A DNA stretch of 64,000 nt from Providencia sp. PROV188. GTDB lineage: Bacteria > Pseudomonadota > Gammaproteobacteria > Enterobacterales > Enterobacteriaceae. Below, piece after piece: positions 52,417 through 62,301 of this stretch. Below the pieces are notes generated by a model. The model was not told the origin of the DNA. It saw only the letters and a program-made list of their open reading frames with translations, and made no database searches. Where the stretch lies: contig NZ_CP097291.1 of NCBI RefSeq assembly GCF_027595165.1, positions 992,001 to 1,056,000 of the forward strand, in the 5' to 3' direction. The position numbers and the translations under genes were made by a program. Numbering within the stretch: the stretch's first letter is position 1; every line of letters starts with the position of its first letter.

Positions 52417-52493
52417 TGGTGGCTATGACGGGATTCGAACCTGTGACCCCAACATTATGAGTGTTGTGCTCTAACCAGCTGAGCTACATAGCC
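52417..52493 (-). tRNA. tRNA-Met elongator (anticodon CAT), first copy
   Basis: Seventy-seven bases with CCA and a fully paired acceptor stem GGCTATG/CATAGCC. First gene of the operon, equivalent to E. coli metT in the order metT-leuW-glnU-glnW-metU-glnV. Confidence 0.96.
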
Positions 52494-52534
52494 ATCTTTT
52501 TTTTTGCTTAACCTTCATCGGCGTTGCGGGGCGC

Positions 52535-52563
52535 ATTATGCTAATTACAGGCAAGACAGTCAA
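52535..52563 (-). promoter_or_regulatory. Promoter of the tRNA operon
   Basis: On minus: -35 TTGACT (52563-52558), 17-bp spacer, -10 CATAAT (52540-52535), then a GC-rich discriminator GCGCCCCGC. This is the layout of a strong stringently controlled stable-RNA promoter, about 42 bp upstream of the first tRNA-Met. Confidence 0.85.
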
Positions 52564-52749
52564 CAGCTTTTTGCACTATTTTTTAGAAAATGCGTCTGTT
52601 TGTTTGATGAATAATCATTTTGTCGATAAAGCCAGCAAAAAACAACCCCGAATTTGAAAAAATGTGATTTGTTATTATTAAGATGGTTAAAAATTACACT
52701 GGAATTTATTGCGCTATTTTGCTGTTTATCGATAAGAAAGAGCACAAAG

Positions 52750-53973
52750 CTAACTTTCTAATAATCTTTGGAGCAATTCCCCATTTAACATGGCGCGTTT
52801 TGTCAGCGCAAATGCACCAATTGCTGAATTATGAACCAGTTGTGAGGTAACAATCGGTAAGTTTTCACGGAAACCTTTTAATGCTTGGGTATCAATGCAG
52901 CTTTGAATGGCGGGTAATAGAACCTGCTCAGCTTCAGTAATGTCTCCGGCGATCACCACTTTTTCAGGATTAAACAAGTTAATAGTGATAGCGATGGCTT
53001 TACCAATTTGGCGTCCGACGTGTTGGATAACCTCGGTTGCCAGTGGGTCACCTTTATTGGCGGCTTGGCAAATATGGGTAATTGAACTGGTTTCAGGGGT
53101 TAATTGGCTCGCATAGCCCTGTTCTAAGCGCTGTTTCACGCGAGCTTCAATGGCTTGGTTGGAGGCGATGGTTTCTAAACATCCAAAATTACCGCAATGG
53201 CACAGGTCGCCTAGTGGGTCTACTTGGATGTGCCCAATCTCCCCAAGATTACCTCGATGATTAAGAAGGATCTCTTTATTAACGACTAAACCGGCTCCAG
53301 CGCCTCTATGAATGCGAACAAGAAGCGAGTCCTCACAATCTTGGGTAGCACCGAAATAACTCTCAGCGAGAGCTAGGCTGCGAATATCGTGCCCAACATA
53401 ACAGGTGAGATTGAAATGCTGCTGTAGGTTATCAATCAGCTTCCAGTTATCCACTTTAATGTGTGGCATGTAGTGGACAATACCCGAATGCGGATTGACA
53501 AGTCCTGGCAATATCACCGAAATAGCAATCAGCTCACGGATGCGTCGCTGGTGCAGCGAGATAAAATCTTCAAGTGCCGCAATCAGTTTCTCTTCGACGA
53601 TTTGCTGGGTGGGTTCTGTAATAGGGTAGTGACCGTCTGCCAGCATTTTGCCGCTAAGATCATACAGGGCGATTGTGGCATCGTAACGCCCCAAGCGTAC
53701 GCCGATGGTGTGGAAATGTTTGTATTCGGAGACGATAGAGATAGCGCGACGGCCTCCGGTGGAGGCCTGCTGGTCTACTTCTTTGATTAAACCACGTTCG
53801 AGTAATTGGCGGGTGATCTTAGTGACACTCGCTGGCGCAAGCTGGCTCTGTTCCGCTATCTGAATTCTAGATATCGGTCCTTGTTGATCAATCAGGCTGT
53901 AAACGACAGCACTGTTGAGTTGTTTTACGAGATCAATATTACCAATTTGCTTTAGCGAGTGGCTTTGATTCAT
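52750..53973 (-). CDS. nagC: N-acetylglucosamine repressor NagC
   Basis: ROK-family repressor of 407 residues (406 in E. coli), with an N-terminal winged helix (ISRIQIAEQSQLAPASVTKITRQLLERG) and a ROK domain with GHIQVDPLGDLCHCGNFGCLET (zinc motif CHCGNFGCLE). It senses GlcNAc-6-phosphate and represses nagE and nagBAC. nagD, next in E. coli, is absent. Confidence 0.96.
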   Translation of the reverse strand: MNQSHSLKQIGNIDLVKQLNSAVVYSLIDQQGPISRIQIAEQSQLAPASVTKITRQLLERGLIKEVDQQASTGGRRAISIVSEYKHFHTIGVRLGRYDATIALYDLSGKMLADGHYPITEPTQQIVEEKLIAALEDFISLHQRRIRELIAISVILPGLVNPHSGIVHYMPHIKVDNWKLIDNLQQHFNLTCYVGHDIRSLALAESYFGATQDCEDSLLVRIHRGAGAGLVVNKEILLNHRGNLGEIGHIQVDPLGDLCHCGNFGCLETIASNQAIEARVKQRLEQGYASQLTPETSSITHICQAANKGDPLATEVIQHVGRQIGKAIAITINLFNPEKVVIAGDITEAEQVLLPAIQSCIDTQALKGFRENLPIVTSQLVHNSAIGAFALTKRAMLNGELLQRLLES

Positions 53974-53980
53974 CAGCTAG

Positions 53981-55147
53981 TTACTCATTTTTATAGACTT
54001 CCTCTCCGTTTACATAAGTTGAAAGGACTTGGAAGTCTTGGTTAAAGGCAGTCAAGTTAGCCGTTTTGCCGGCTTCGATGGAACCTAATGTTGCCTCTAC
54101 CCCAATGGCTCTTGCTGGGTAAAGGGTGGCCATTCTTAATGTTTCATCAAGAGGAATGCCAACATGTTCAACACTGTTTTTCACCGCATTAATCATGGTC
54201 AGGGAAGAGCCGCTCAGTGTGCCATTTTCATCGACACATAATCCATTGCGGTAGTATATGGTTTTACCTGCGAAGATAAAATGATCCATTTCACCTGTTT
54301 GGGGATCAATTCCCGCTGGTGCTGTCGCATCGGTGACTAAAACCAGCTTATCCCCTTTGAGTTGTTTACTATTGCGAATATTGGCCCATTGAACATGTAA
54401 ACCATCCGCGATAATGCCTGCATAGACTTCAGGGGTATCGTAAATTGCGCCAACCAGACCAGGGCCACGACCAGAAATATATGGCATGGCGTTGAATAGG
54501 TGGGTTGATGCGCGAATACCTGAGCGGAAGCCTTGACGCGCTTCTTCATAGGTTGCATTGGAGTGACCTGCTGAAACCACAATGCCAGCTTCGGTGAGCT
54601 GGTGGATAAAGTGTTGCTCAACGACTTCAGGTGCGAGCGTGATCATGCTAATTGCGTCAGCATGTGCTGCTAAGTAATCCATCATTTCAATTGATGGCTT
54701 ACGGATAAATTCTGGGTTATGAGTCCCTTTTTTAATCAAATTAATGTAAGGGCCTTCAATATGTAAACCAAGCGCTTGGTTCTTATTCTGTTTCAGATAT
54801 TCAGTCATGACATCAACGCCATGCTTCATCAGTTCATCTGAACAGGTAATGAGAGTTGGCAGAAAGCTAGTACACCCCGCACGCTCATTGGCTTTTTGCA
54901 TGATTTCGAGGTTTTTCAATGTGACATTTTCTTCGTTGTCATTGAATTGCACGCCGCCACAGCCATTCACTTGGAGATCGATAAAGCCAGCCGATAGAAT
55001 GGCACCTTTCAAATCTCTACGTTCGATATCGTGAGCGAGTTCGGATTCTGGGCACACCGCTTTGATGATTTCGCCATCAATAATGACTGCGTGGTTATCC
55101 AGTCTTTCGTGACCTGTAAAAATAATGCAATTAGTTAATGCGTACAT
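53981..55147 (-). CDS. nagA: N-acetylglucosamine-6-phosphate deacetylase NagA
   Basis: Converts GlcNAc-6-P to glucosamine-6-P and acetate. It is 388 residues (382 in E. coli). Amidohydrolase motifs: [64 protein letters not shown] at 55147 ([17 protein letters not shown]) has CAGGAG upstream and fits the family; an in-frame ATG at 55183 would add 12 residues. Confidence 0.96.
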   Translation of the reverse strand: MYALTNCIIFTGHERLDNHAVIIDGEIIKAVCPESELAHDIERRDLKGAILSAGFIDLQVNGCGGVQFNDNEENVTLKNLEIMQKANERAGCTSFLPTLITCSDELMKHGVDVMTEYLKQNKNQALGLHIEGPYINLIKKGTHNPEFIRKPSIEMMDYLAAHADAISMITLAPEVVEQHFIHQLTEAGIVVSAGHSNATYEEARQGFRSGIRASTHLFNAMPYISGRGPGLVGAIYDTPEVYAGIIADGLHVQWANIRNSKQLKGDKLVLVTDATAPAGIDPQTGEMDHFIFAGKTIYYRNGLCVDENGTLSGSSLTMINAVKNSVEHVGIPLDETLRMATLYPARAIGVEATLGSIEAGKTANLTAFNQDFQVLSTYVNGEEVYKNE

Positions 55148-55182
55148 AGCGTAAAACTCCTGACCGCGAGTAAAATGGGTCA

Positions 55183-55259
55183 CCGACCCGCATCAGTATG
55201 GCGGGTCGGGTGTTCGATACTCTATCTATTTTAGTTACTTTTAGAGGCTCTAAAATAGA
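55183..55259 (-). other. Two hairpins between nagB and nagA
   Basis: Perfect 9-bp stem CCGACCCGC/GCGGGTCGG (55183-55191 and 55201-55209) and 10-bp stem TCTATTTTAG/CTAAAATAGA (55225-55234 and 55250-55259). Neither has a U-run on minus. They may stabilise or cleave the nagB part of the transcript, setting the nagB:nagA ratio. Confidence 0.6.
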
Positions 55260-55271
55260 GTTGAGTATAAA

Positions 55272-56075
55272 TTAATCAAATTGCTCGATATTCGAACATT
55301 CTAATTGTTTGAAATATTTGAGCGTTTTGACTTTCAATTCTAATGTTGCTGGCTCATCACAGACAATCAATGCTTTAGGATGTAGCTGCACACAGCTGAT
55401 TGTCCATAAGTGGTTAACAGAACCTTCTACCGCAGCGTGAACGGCATCAGCTTTGTTTGCACCCGTCGCTAATACCATCAGTTCTTTCGCATCTAATAAA
55501 GTAGCAACACCCACAGTTAATGCATATTTAGGAACTTGATTGATATCATTATCAAAGAAACGGGAGTTAGCCTGGCGAGTTTCTGGCGTCAGCGTTTTGA
55601 TACGTGTTCTCGAACTTAAAGAAGAACCTGGCTCATTAAACGCGATATGACCATCATTACCTACCCCACCCATAAACAGGTTGATTTGACCGTAGGATTT
55701 GATTTTGTCTTCATAACGTTGACATTCAGCGTCGACATCAGGTGCGTTACCATTGAGTAAATTGATGTTTTCAGCTTGGATATCAATATGATTAAAAAAG
55801 TTTTGGTGCATAAACGTGTGGTAACTTTGTGGATGATCTTTTGGAATACCAATGTATTCATCCATATTAAATGTCACGACATGCTTAAAGCTGACTTTAC
55901 CTGCTTTATATAAGGCAATTAATTCTTTGTAGGTGGCAAGCGGTGTTCCGCCAGTCGGTAAGCCTAGAACGAAAGGGCGTTCAGCTGTCGGATTAAATGC
56001 GTTGATTTTATCAGCGATGTACTGTGCGGACCATACGCCAACATCATGAGCATTATTTAATGGGATAAGCCTCAT
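55272..56075 (-). CDS. nagB: Glucosamine-6-phosphate deaminase NagB
   Basis: Converts glucosamine-6-P to fructose-6-P and ammonia. It is 267 residues (266 in E. coli) with the family motif [17 protein letters not shown], catalytic region [17 protein letters not shown] and [17 protein letters not shown]. First gene of nagBAC. Confidence 0.97.
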   Translation of the reverse strand: MRLIPLNNAHDVGVWSAQYIADKINAFNPTAERPFVLGLPTGGTPLATYKELIALYKAGKVSFKHVVTFNMDEYIGIPKDHPQSYHTFMHQNFFNHIDIQAENINLLNGNAPDVDAECQRYEDKIKSYGQINLFMGGVGNDGHIAFNEPGSSLSSRTRIKTLTPETRQANSRFFDNDINQVPKYALTVGVATLLDAKELMVLATGANKADAVHAAVEGSVNHLWTISCVQLHPKALIVCDEPATLELKVKTLKYFKQLECSNIEQFD

Positions 56076-56199
56076 GTACTTTTACCTCTAGTGTTTCTTT
56101 AAATTTATACTTGTAGGACCCCAAATCTCAATTGTGTTGAACATTTTCAACATTTTCTTATGACTGAGGTACTTGGAGTATATACAGCAAATCATATAA

Positions 56200-56230
56200 A
56201 AAACTTATTTTTAATCATAAAATAAGTTTT
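56200..56230. promoter_or_regulatory. NagC operator in the nagB-nagE divergent region (nagB side)
   Basis: A 31-bp near-perfect palindrome: AAAACTTATTTT, 7-bp centre, AAAATAAGTTTT. It fits the TTATTTT...AAAATAA form of NagC sites. Centre at 56215. Confidence 0.75.
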
Positions 56231-56297
56231 CGAGAATAGCTACTAATTTAGTCAATATTAGGTTTCTTTCGTTGACATTTATCACAGTTTCCAGCTA

Positions 56298-56321
56298 TTT
56301 ATTTTGTATCGCGAAAAAATT
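56298..56321. promoter_or_regulatory. Second candidate NagC operator (nagE side)
   Basis: TTATTTTGTATCGCGAAAAAATT, a weaker palindrome, about 94 bp from the first site (about nine helical turns), the geometry for DNA looping seen in E. coli nagE-nagB. Confidence 0.5.
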
Positions 56322-56340
56322 CATCTATTCTATGAATTGC

Positions 56341-56346
56341 TATAAT
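56341..56346 (+). promoter_or_regulatory. Probable -10 element of nagE
   Basis: TATAAT with a poor -35 (AATTCA, 17-bp spacer) that overlaps the second NagC operator. A weak -35 suggests need for an activator such as CRP. Leader would be about 77 nt to the GTG start. Confidence 0.5.
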
Positions 56347-56429
56347 TAAGCGACTTCGGATATATTTCCGATGCGTGAAAATAAGATCCTGAAATGGGAC
56401 AAAAATAGAGCGATACAAAGGGGGAGTTT

Positions 56430-58457
56430 GTGAATATTCTTAGCTACTTACAGCGGATTGGTAGGGCGCTTATGGTGCCTGTCGCCGTATTACCAGCCGC
56501 CGCAATCCTTATGGGGATTGGTTATTGGATTGACCCAGATGGTTGGGGCGCCAATAGCGCAATCGCTGCGTTACTGATCAAATCCGGTGCAGCCATCATC
56601 GACAACATGTCCGTGTTGTTTGCGATTGGTGTTGCGTACGGAATGTCTAAAGATAAAGATGGTGCAGCTGCATTAACCGGTTTTGTCGGCTTCTTAGTGG
56701 TGACAACACTGTGTTCGCCTGCGTCCTACTCAATGATTATGAGTGTGCCAGTGGAATCCGTCCCTGCTGCATTCAATAAAATCAATAACCAGTTCGTGGG
56801 TATCCTTGTTGGGGTTCTCTCTGCTGAACTTTACAACCGCTACAGTGGCGTTGAGCTACCAAAAGCGTTGTCATTCTTCAGTGGTCGTCGCCTCGTCCCG
56901 ATTTTAACCTCATTCCTGATGATCATCCTGGCATTCATTCTGATGTATGTTTGGCCGGTGGTGTATAACGGATTAGTGGCGTTCGGTGAAAGCATCAAAG
57001 ACTTAGGTTCTGTTGGCGCGGGTATCTACGCTTTCTTTAACCGTCTATTAATTCCTGTTGGCTTACACCACGCACTGAACTCTGTATTCTGGTTCGATGT
57101 GGCGGGTATCAACGATATTCCTAACTTCTTAGGTGGCGCGAAGTCTATCGAAGCAGGTCTGGCAACAGTTGGGATTACGGGTCGCTACCAAGCGGGCTTC
57201 TTCCCTATCATGATGTTCGGTCTACCAGGTGCGGCTCTGGCTATCTATCACTGTGCACGTCCAGAAAATAAAGCCAAAGTGGCTGGTATCATGATTGCAG
57301 GTGCGTTTGCTGCATTCTTTACTGGTATTACTGAACCGCTTGAATTCTCATTTATGTTCGTTGCGCCAGTACTGTATGTGATCCACGCATTATTGACCGG
57401 TATTTCTGTCTATATCGCGGCAACAATGGAATGGATTTCAGGCTTCGGCTTCAGTGCGGGGCTGGTGGATATGTTCTTACAGACACGTAACCCACTCGCA
57501 ACTCACTGGTATATGCTGATTGTTCAAGGCTTAGTCTTCTTCTGCATCTACTACGTGATTTTCCGATTCATGATCCGCAAATTCAACCTGTTAACGCCAG
57601 GTCGTGAAGTCAGCGCGGGTGATGAAACTGTTGATGGCTATGACGAAAACGTCAGCGATGCTCACAGCGATGAAAGCGAAATTCAAAAAGAAGCTCGTCA
57701 GTATATTGCAGCAGTAGGTGGTAGCGACAACATCGTTAACATCGACGCGTGTATCACGCGTTTACGTTTAGGCGTAAAAGATTCAGCGGTAGTCAACGAC
57801 CCACTTGCTAAACGTATTGGTGCATCTGGCGTGATCCGCCTGAACAAGCAAAACGTGCAAGTGATTGTGGGAACTCGTGCTGAATTAATCGCTAAAGCGA
57901 TGACAGAAGTGATGGCAAAAGGCCCTATTGCGGCATCTGCGCCAGCTGCGGCTCCAGAAAAAAGCCAGCAAACGGCACCAGAAAAAGTAAAAGGTAACGC
58001 GGTACTGTCATTAATCGCACCAGTTAGTGGTGAAGTTTACTCACTGGATCAGGTTCCGGATGAAGCGTTCTCTAGCCGCATCGTTGGTGATGGTATTGCT
58101 ATCAAACCAACCAGCAGTGAAGTGGTGGCGCCAGCCGCAGGGACAATTGTGAAAATTTTCCCAACTAACCATGCGTTCTGCCTCGAAACCGCGAATGGCG
58201 TTGAACTGATTGTGCATATGGGGATTGATACCGTTGCATTAAATGGTGAAGGCTGTGAGCGTTTAGTTGAAGAGGGTGCTGAAGTTGAAGCGGGCACACC
58301 GATTCTGAAACTCGACCTGCCATTTCTTGAAGCGAATGCAAAATCAATGATTAGCCCTGTTATCATCAGTAATATTGATGACTTCGCTGGCGTTGAAATT
58401 TTAGCGAAAGGTCAGGTTATTGCAGGTGAAACCGTTATTTATCACGTATTAAAATAA
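56430..58457 (+). CDS. nagE: PTS N-acetylglucosamine transporter EIICBA, NagE
   Basis: Imports and phosphorylates GlcNAc. It is 675 residues in C-B-A order: membrane IIC (1-385; GRALMVPVAVLPAAAILMGIGYW), IIB with active Cys in DACITRLRLGV near residue 445, and IIA with HMGIDTV and active His (IVHMG) near residue 593. Starts at GTG after GGGGGAG. Divergent to nagBAC. Confidence 0.96.
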   Translation: MNILSYLQRIGRALMVPVAVLPAAAILMGIGYWIDPDGWGANSAIAALLIKSGAAIIDNMSVLFAIGVAYGMSKDKDGAAALTGFVGFLVVTTLCSPASYSMIMSVPVESVPAAFNKINNQFVGILVGVLSAELYNRYSGVELPKALSFFSGRRLVPILTSFLMIILAFILMYVWPVVYNGLVAFGESIKDLGSVGAGIYAFFNRLLIPVGLHHALNSVFWFDVAGINDIPNFLGGAKSIEAGLATVGITGRYQAGFFPIMMFGLPGAALAIYHCARPENKAKVAGIMIAGAFAAFFTGITEPLEFSFMFVAPVLYVIHALLTGISVYIAATMEWISGFGFSAGLVDMFLQTRNPLATHWYMLIVQGLVFFCIYYVIFRFMIRKFNLLTPGREVSAGDETVDGYDENVSDAHSDESEIQKEARQYIAAVGGSDNIVNIDACITRLRLGVKDSAVVNDPLAKRIGASGVIRLNKQNVQVIVGTRAELIAKAMTEVMAKGPIAASAPAAAPEKSQQTAPEKVKGNAVLSLIAPVSGEVYSLDQVPDEAFSSRIVGDGIAIKPTSSEVVAPAAGTIVKIFPTNHAFCLETANGVELIVHMGIDTVALNGEGCERLVEEGAEVEAGTPILKLDLPFLEANAKSMISPVIISNIDDFAGVEILAKGQVIAGETVIYHVLK

Positions 58458-58493
58458 TCTACGTATAGATAGAAAATAGCGAGCAGTACCTAG

Positions 58494-58524
58494 AAAATGC
58501 CAGCTTAATCAGCTGGCATTTTTT
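58494..58524 (+). terminator. Intrinsic terminator of nagE
   Basis: Perfect stem AAAATGCCAGCT/AGCTGGCATTTT with a TAATC loop, then further T. Thirty-seven nt after the nagE stop. Confidence 0.9.
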
Positions 58525-58770
58525 ATCTAAATTATTCTGTAATTAATATCCAAAGCATTAATTCCTCAAGTATTAACTTTCGATGTATTAATTCCTATAT
58601 TAATCAATCATGTATTCGGTATAACCGAATTTAATTTTTTGGCACTTATTACTATTTTATTTCTCTTATGGCTTATTTTCTTTGAGGTAAATTTCCCTTG
58701 TTGGCGAAGCGAAAAATCATTTAAGGAAATCGGTTGGTTAAAGGAAGCTGTTTTTAAAGGAATAAATAAG

Positions 58771-59523
58771 ATGATGTCGAAAATAACGCTCGTGAGTGAA
58801 GCTAGCGAATATGTGTTTCAAAAAATGAACCATTTTTTTCAATGTTCAGGGAATCCGATTCGCATTCGTAGAATGAACAAAGAGAATTTAAAGTATTGCA
58901 ATATCAGCTCGTTAGCAATGGAAGAGCCTTTAGATTGGCTTGAGTATCAAGAAATTGTTATGACCAAAGAGAGCTTTAGTTTTTGTTTTAAACTTATTAG
59001 CCGTAACCGAATTTTAGTCCGAATACCCGATAAAGCAGCGGGAGGTTGTGTCTGTAGCTATGACCCTCATTGCCGTCGAGCGACAATCGAAATACTGCAA
59101 AATTTTGAGAAAAACAATAAAGCATTAGATGGAAAAATGATGGTTTACTCATTGCTGAGTATTTTATTTTTTCTCATCAAGGTCGGGGGAGAGGGGGTCT
59201 ATATTAATAACCCGGCTAACGAAGATCTTCTTGACTATTATATTGATGAATTGGGTTTTCAGGACGTCTTTAAAGATGGCAGCCTACTGTATAGCTCCAA
59301 GCAGCAACTGTTTAATCTCTTTGATGCGTTAAGGGAGCAGTGGAAACCCAAAGCAGGTCGAAACATAACAGACATACCTAAGGAGAGTGAAGAGCGACTT
59401 GCGGATGAATTTATGCGTTTGATTATCAGTGTCGCTCAAGCGATTAAGCAGATGCCTAAGGCGCCGAAAGGGGAATCCGTTGGGAAATTTGCCGATGAAT
59501 TTGATGTATGGCGAAAAAACTAA
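58771..59523 (+). CDS. Hypothetical protein of unknown family, inserted beside nagE
   Basis: A 250-residue protein I do not recognise. The start at 58771 (two ATGs in a row after AAAGG) is the best; a TTG 132 bp upstream would add a hydrophobic N-terminus with no ribosome site. Features: a cysteine pair in GGCVCSYDPHCRR near residue 93; a hydrophobic segment MVYSLLSILFFLIKVGGEGVYI (about 128-149) followed by NNPANEDLLDYYIDELGFQDV, which resembles the last beta-alpha unit of GNAT acetyltransferases; and a basic/acidic tail. It and the next permease gene separate nagE from glnS, which are adjacent in E. coli. Confidence 0.65.
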   Translation: MMSKITLVSEASEYVFQKMNHFFQCSGNPIRIRRMNKENLKYCNISSLAMEEPLDWLEYQEIVMTKESFSFCFKLISRNRILVRIPDKAAGGCVCSYDPHCRRATIEILQNFEKNNKALDGKMMVYSLLSILFFLIKVGGEGVYINNPANEDLLDYYIDELGFQDVFKDGSLLYSSKQQLFNLFDALREQWKPKAGRNITDIPKESEERLADEFMRLIISVAQAIKQMPKAPKGESVGKFADEFDVWRKN

Positions 59524-59670
59524 TTGATTGAATTCACAGAGACTTGTAACTCAAAGGTTATATTTGTTAATTAATTTGGCGAAATCTCAAAGCGAGTTGT
59601 CAAATCTGCATAAGCACATGACGGTTCTCAAGGATAAGATAAAAACTCAACCATCTTTGAGGATCATCCT

Positions 59671-60486
59671 GTGGATTTACTACTTTGTTTATTTGGTTTT
59701 ATTTCGGGGATCACAACAGCGCTATTCGGTTTTGGGGGCGGCTTTATTACGGTGCCCCTGTTATATGCCTTAATTACCCTTGTTTGGGGACCCCGCCATG
59801 ATGCCAGCGAAGTTGCGATGCAAATCGCCGTCGCCACATCTACATTTGTGATGATTTTCTCATCAAGCTTATCGAGCCGAGCACACTACCTGAAAGGGAA
59901 TTTCAACTGGCAAATTATTAAACCTTTTATGCTGCCTATTTCAATTGGCGGCATTTTAGGTGCGCTCATCGCGCTATCGGTAGACAGTGAATGGATCCGC
60001 TGGATATTTATTGGTTATCTCATTATCACTATTCTCGATTGCTTTATTCGCCCCGGATTTATACAAACCCAATCAGAAGGTAATACGTTAATAAGAGGCA
60101 AATGCATTGAGGACACGCTCATCGGTACAGTGATCGGTACCGTCGCGGCATTTTTAGGCGTAGGGGGTAGTGTGATGACGGTACCTTTGATGCGTCGCCG
60201 TGGAGCGAGCATGTTGCAAGCGGCGGCATTTGCTAACCCGCTGACGTTACCGATGGCAATCACGGGCTCTTTGATTTACTTCTATTTTGCTATGGAAAAG
60301 CACCTTGAATTAGGCTCTGGTTTCTTAGGGATGATTTATATTAAAGGCGCCTTAATTTTGATTGCTACCTCGTGGCTAGGTATTCGTTTTGCTTCGTTTT
60401 TGATGCCCTACTTGAGTGATAAACGCCATGCTCAAAGCTATCCCATTTTACTGATGGTAGTTCTTGGGGTCATGCTATTCGTATAA
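59671..60486 (+). CDS. Sulfite-exporter TauE/SafE (TSUP) family permease
   Basis: A 271-residue integral membrane protein with about eight TM segments in two repeats: LFGFISGITTALFGFGGGFITVPLL and LIGTVIGTVAAFLGVGGSVMTVPLM carry the family GxGGG/GVGG repeats. The substrate is unknown (sulfite, sulfoacetate or other anions are the family's typical ones). Start is GTG with GAGGA 9 nt upstream. It follows the unknown gene with a 147-bp gap. Confidence 0.82.
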   Translation: MDLLLCLFGFISGITTALFGFGGGFITVPLLYALITLVWGPRHDASEVAMQIAVATSTFVMIFSSSLSSRAHYLKGNFNWQIIKPFMLPISIGGILGALIALSVDSEWIRWIFIGYLIITILDCFIRPGFIQTQSEGNTLIRGKCIEDTLIGTVIGTVAAFLGVGGSVMTVPLMRRRGASMLQAAAFANPLTLPMAITGSLIYFYFAMEKHLELGSGFLGMIYIKGALILIATSWLGIRFASFLMPYLSDKRHAQSYPILLMVVLGVMLFV

Positions 60487-60633
60487 ATAGCCTATTTTTT
60501 GATAAAAATCCCCCTTTGCCATTGCTTTTGCCGACTAACCTTAATCAAACGGTTGTTTCTGGACGTATTATGGTAGAATATATTCGGTTACTATACGAAT
60601 TTAGCGCGCTTTTGGCACTGAGGAACGATGACA

Positions 60634-62301
60634 ATGAATGAGGCAGATGCTCGCCCAACTAACTTTATCCGTCAGATCATAGATGAAGATCTGGCGACTG
60701 GGAAACACACATCAGTACATACCCGTTTTCCACCTGAACCGAATGGCTACTTACACATTGGCCATGCGAAATCAATTTGCTTGAACTTTGGTATCGCGAA
60801 GGATTATCAAGGCCAGTGTAACTTACGCTTTGATGATACTAACCCGGTCAAAGAAGATGTTGAGTATGTGAACTCCATTCAAAATGACGTTCAATGGTTA
60901 GGTTTCCAGTGGAGCGGCAACATTCGCTACTCATCTGATTATTTTGATATTTTATATCAATACGCGATTGAGCTTATCAAAAAAGGCCTTGCCTACGTTG
61001 ATGAATTAAGTGCGGATGAAATTCGTGAATACCGTGGCACATTAAAAGAGCCGGGTAAAAACAGCCCTTATCGTGAGCGCCTGATTGAAGACAACTTAGC
61101 GTTATTTGAAAAAATGCGCGAGGGTGGCTTCGAAGAAGGTAAAGCGTGTCTGCGTGCGAAAATCGACATGGCATCGCCATTTATGGTTATGCGTGACCCA
61201 GTGTTATACCGCATTAAGTTTGCGGAACATCACCAATCCGGTAACAAGTGGTGCATCTACCCGATGTACGACTTCACTCACTGTATTTCTGATGCGCTGG
61301 AAGGCATTACACACTCACTGTGTACATTAGAATTCCAAGACAACCGCCGCCTGTATGACTGGGTACTGGACAACATCACGATTGACTGCCACCCGCGTCA
61401 GTACGAGTTTTCTCGTCTGAATCTCGAATACACGGTAATGTCAAAACGTAAACTGAACCAATTAGTGACGGAAAAACACGTTGCTGGTTGGGATGACCCA
61501 CGCATGCTGACCATCTCTGGTTTACGTCGTCGTGGCTATACTGCGGCATCAATTCGTGAATTCTGCCGTCGTATCGGTGTCACTAAGCAAGATAACAACG
61601 TGGAAATGGCGGCATTAGAATCTTGCATCCGTGATGACCTGAATGATTCAGCACCACGCGCAATGGCAGTTATCGACCCAGTTCGCTTAGTGATTGAAAA
61701 TATGCCAGCAGGTGAAGAAATTCTGAAGGCACCAAATCACCCGAACAACCCAGAAATGGGAACTCGTGAAGTGCCATTTAGCAATGAGCTGTATATTGAC
61801 CGTGCAGACTTCCGCGAAGAAGCTAACCGCCAATATAAGCGCTTGGTATTAGGTAAAGAAGTGCGTCTGCGTAATGCTTACATCATCAAAGCAGAGCGTG
61901 TAGAAAAAGATGCAGAAGGTAACATTACCACCATCTTCTGTACTTACGATGCAGGCACATTAAACAAAGATCCAGCTGACGGTCGTAAAGTCAAAGGTGT
62001 TATCCACTGGGTAAGTGCAGCACATGCACTGCCAGCGGAGATTCGTCTGTATGACCGCCTGTTTACTGTACCAAACCCAGCAGCCGAAGATGATTTCTTA
62101 TCAGTGCTGAACCCAGAATCTCTGGTTATTCGCCAAGGTTTTGTTGAACCAAGCCTGCGCGATGCACCAGCAGAAAAAGCGTACCAGTTTGAGCGTGAAG
62201 GTTACTTCTGCGCAGATAACAAACTGAGCAGTGCGGATAAGCTGGTGTTTAACCGTACGGTTGGGTTGCGTGATACGTGGGCTAAGATTGAGTCTAACTA
62301 A
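60634..62301 (+). CDS. glnS: Glutaminyl-tRNA synthetase
   Basis: Class I synthetase, 555 residues (554 in E. coli). HIGH motif [22 protein letters not shown] and MSKRK motif [11 protein letters not shown]. The ATG at 60634 has AGGA 9 nt upstream; an ATG two codons earlier (60628) is only 3 nt away from AGGA. The cognate tRNA-Gln genes lie in the same window, as in E. coli. Confidence 0.97.
   Translation: MNEADARPTNFIRQIIDEDLATGKHTSVHTRFPPEPNGYLHIGHAKSICLNFGIAKDYQGQCNLRFDDTNPVKEDVEYVNSIQNDVQWLGFQWSGNIRYSSDYFDILYQYAIELIKKGLAYVDELSADEIREYRGTLKEPGKNSPYRERLIEDNLALFEKMREGGFEEGKACLRAKIDMASPFMVMRDPVLYRIKFAEHHQSGNKWCIYPMYDFTHCISDALEGITHSLCTLEFQDNRRLYDWVLDNITIDCHPRQYEFSRLNLEYTVMSKRKLNQLVTEKHVAGWDDPRMLTISGLRRRGYTAASIREFCRRIGVTKQDNNVEMAALESCIRDDLNDSAPRAMAVIDPVRLVIENMPAGEEILKAPNHPNNPEMGTREVPFSNELYIDRADFREEANRQYKRLVLGKEVRLRNAYIIKAERVEKDAEGNITTIFCTYDAGTLNKDPADGRKVKGVIHWVSAAHALPAEIRLYDRLFTVPNPAAEDDFLSVLNPESLVIRQGFVEPSLRDAPAEKAYQFEREGYFCADNKLSSADKLVFNRTVGLRDTWAKIESN

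Noticed and set aside
58639..58770. Hydrophobic N-terminal extension of the unknown gene from TTG
   Set aside because: No ribosome site and poor start codon, whereas ATG 58771 follows AAAGG.
59528..59773. Reading frame of 81 codons between the unknown gene and the TSUP gene
   Set aside because: Most of it overlaps the start of the TSUP gene in another frame and it has no motif.
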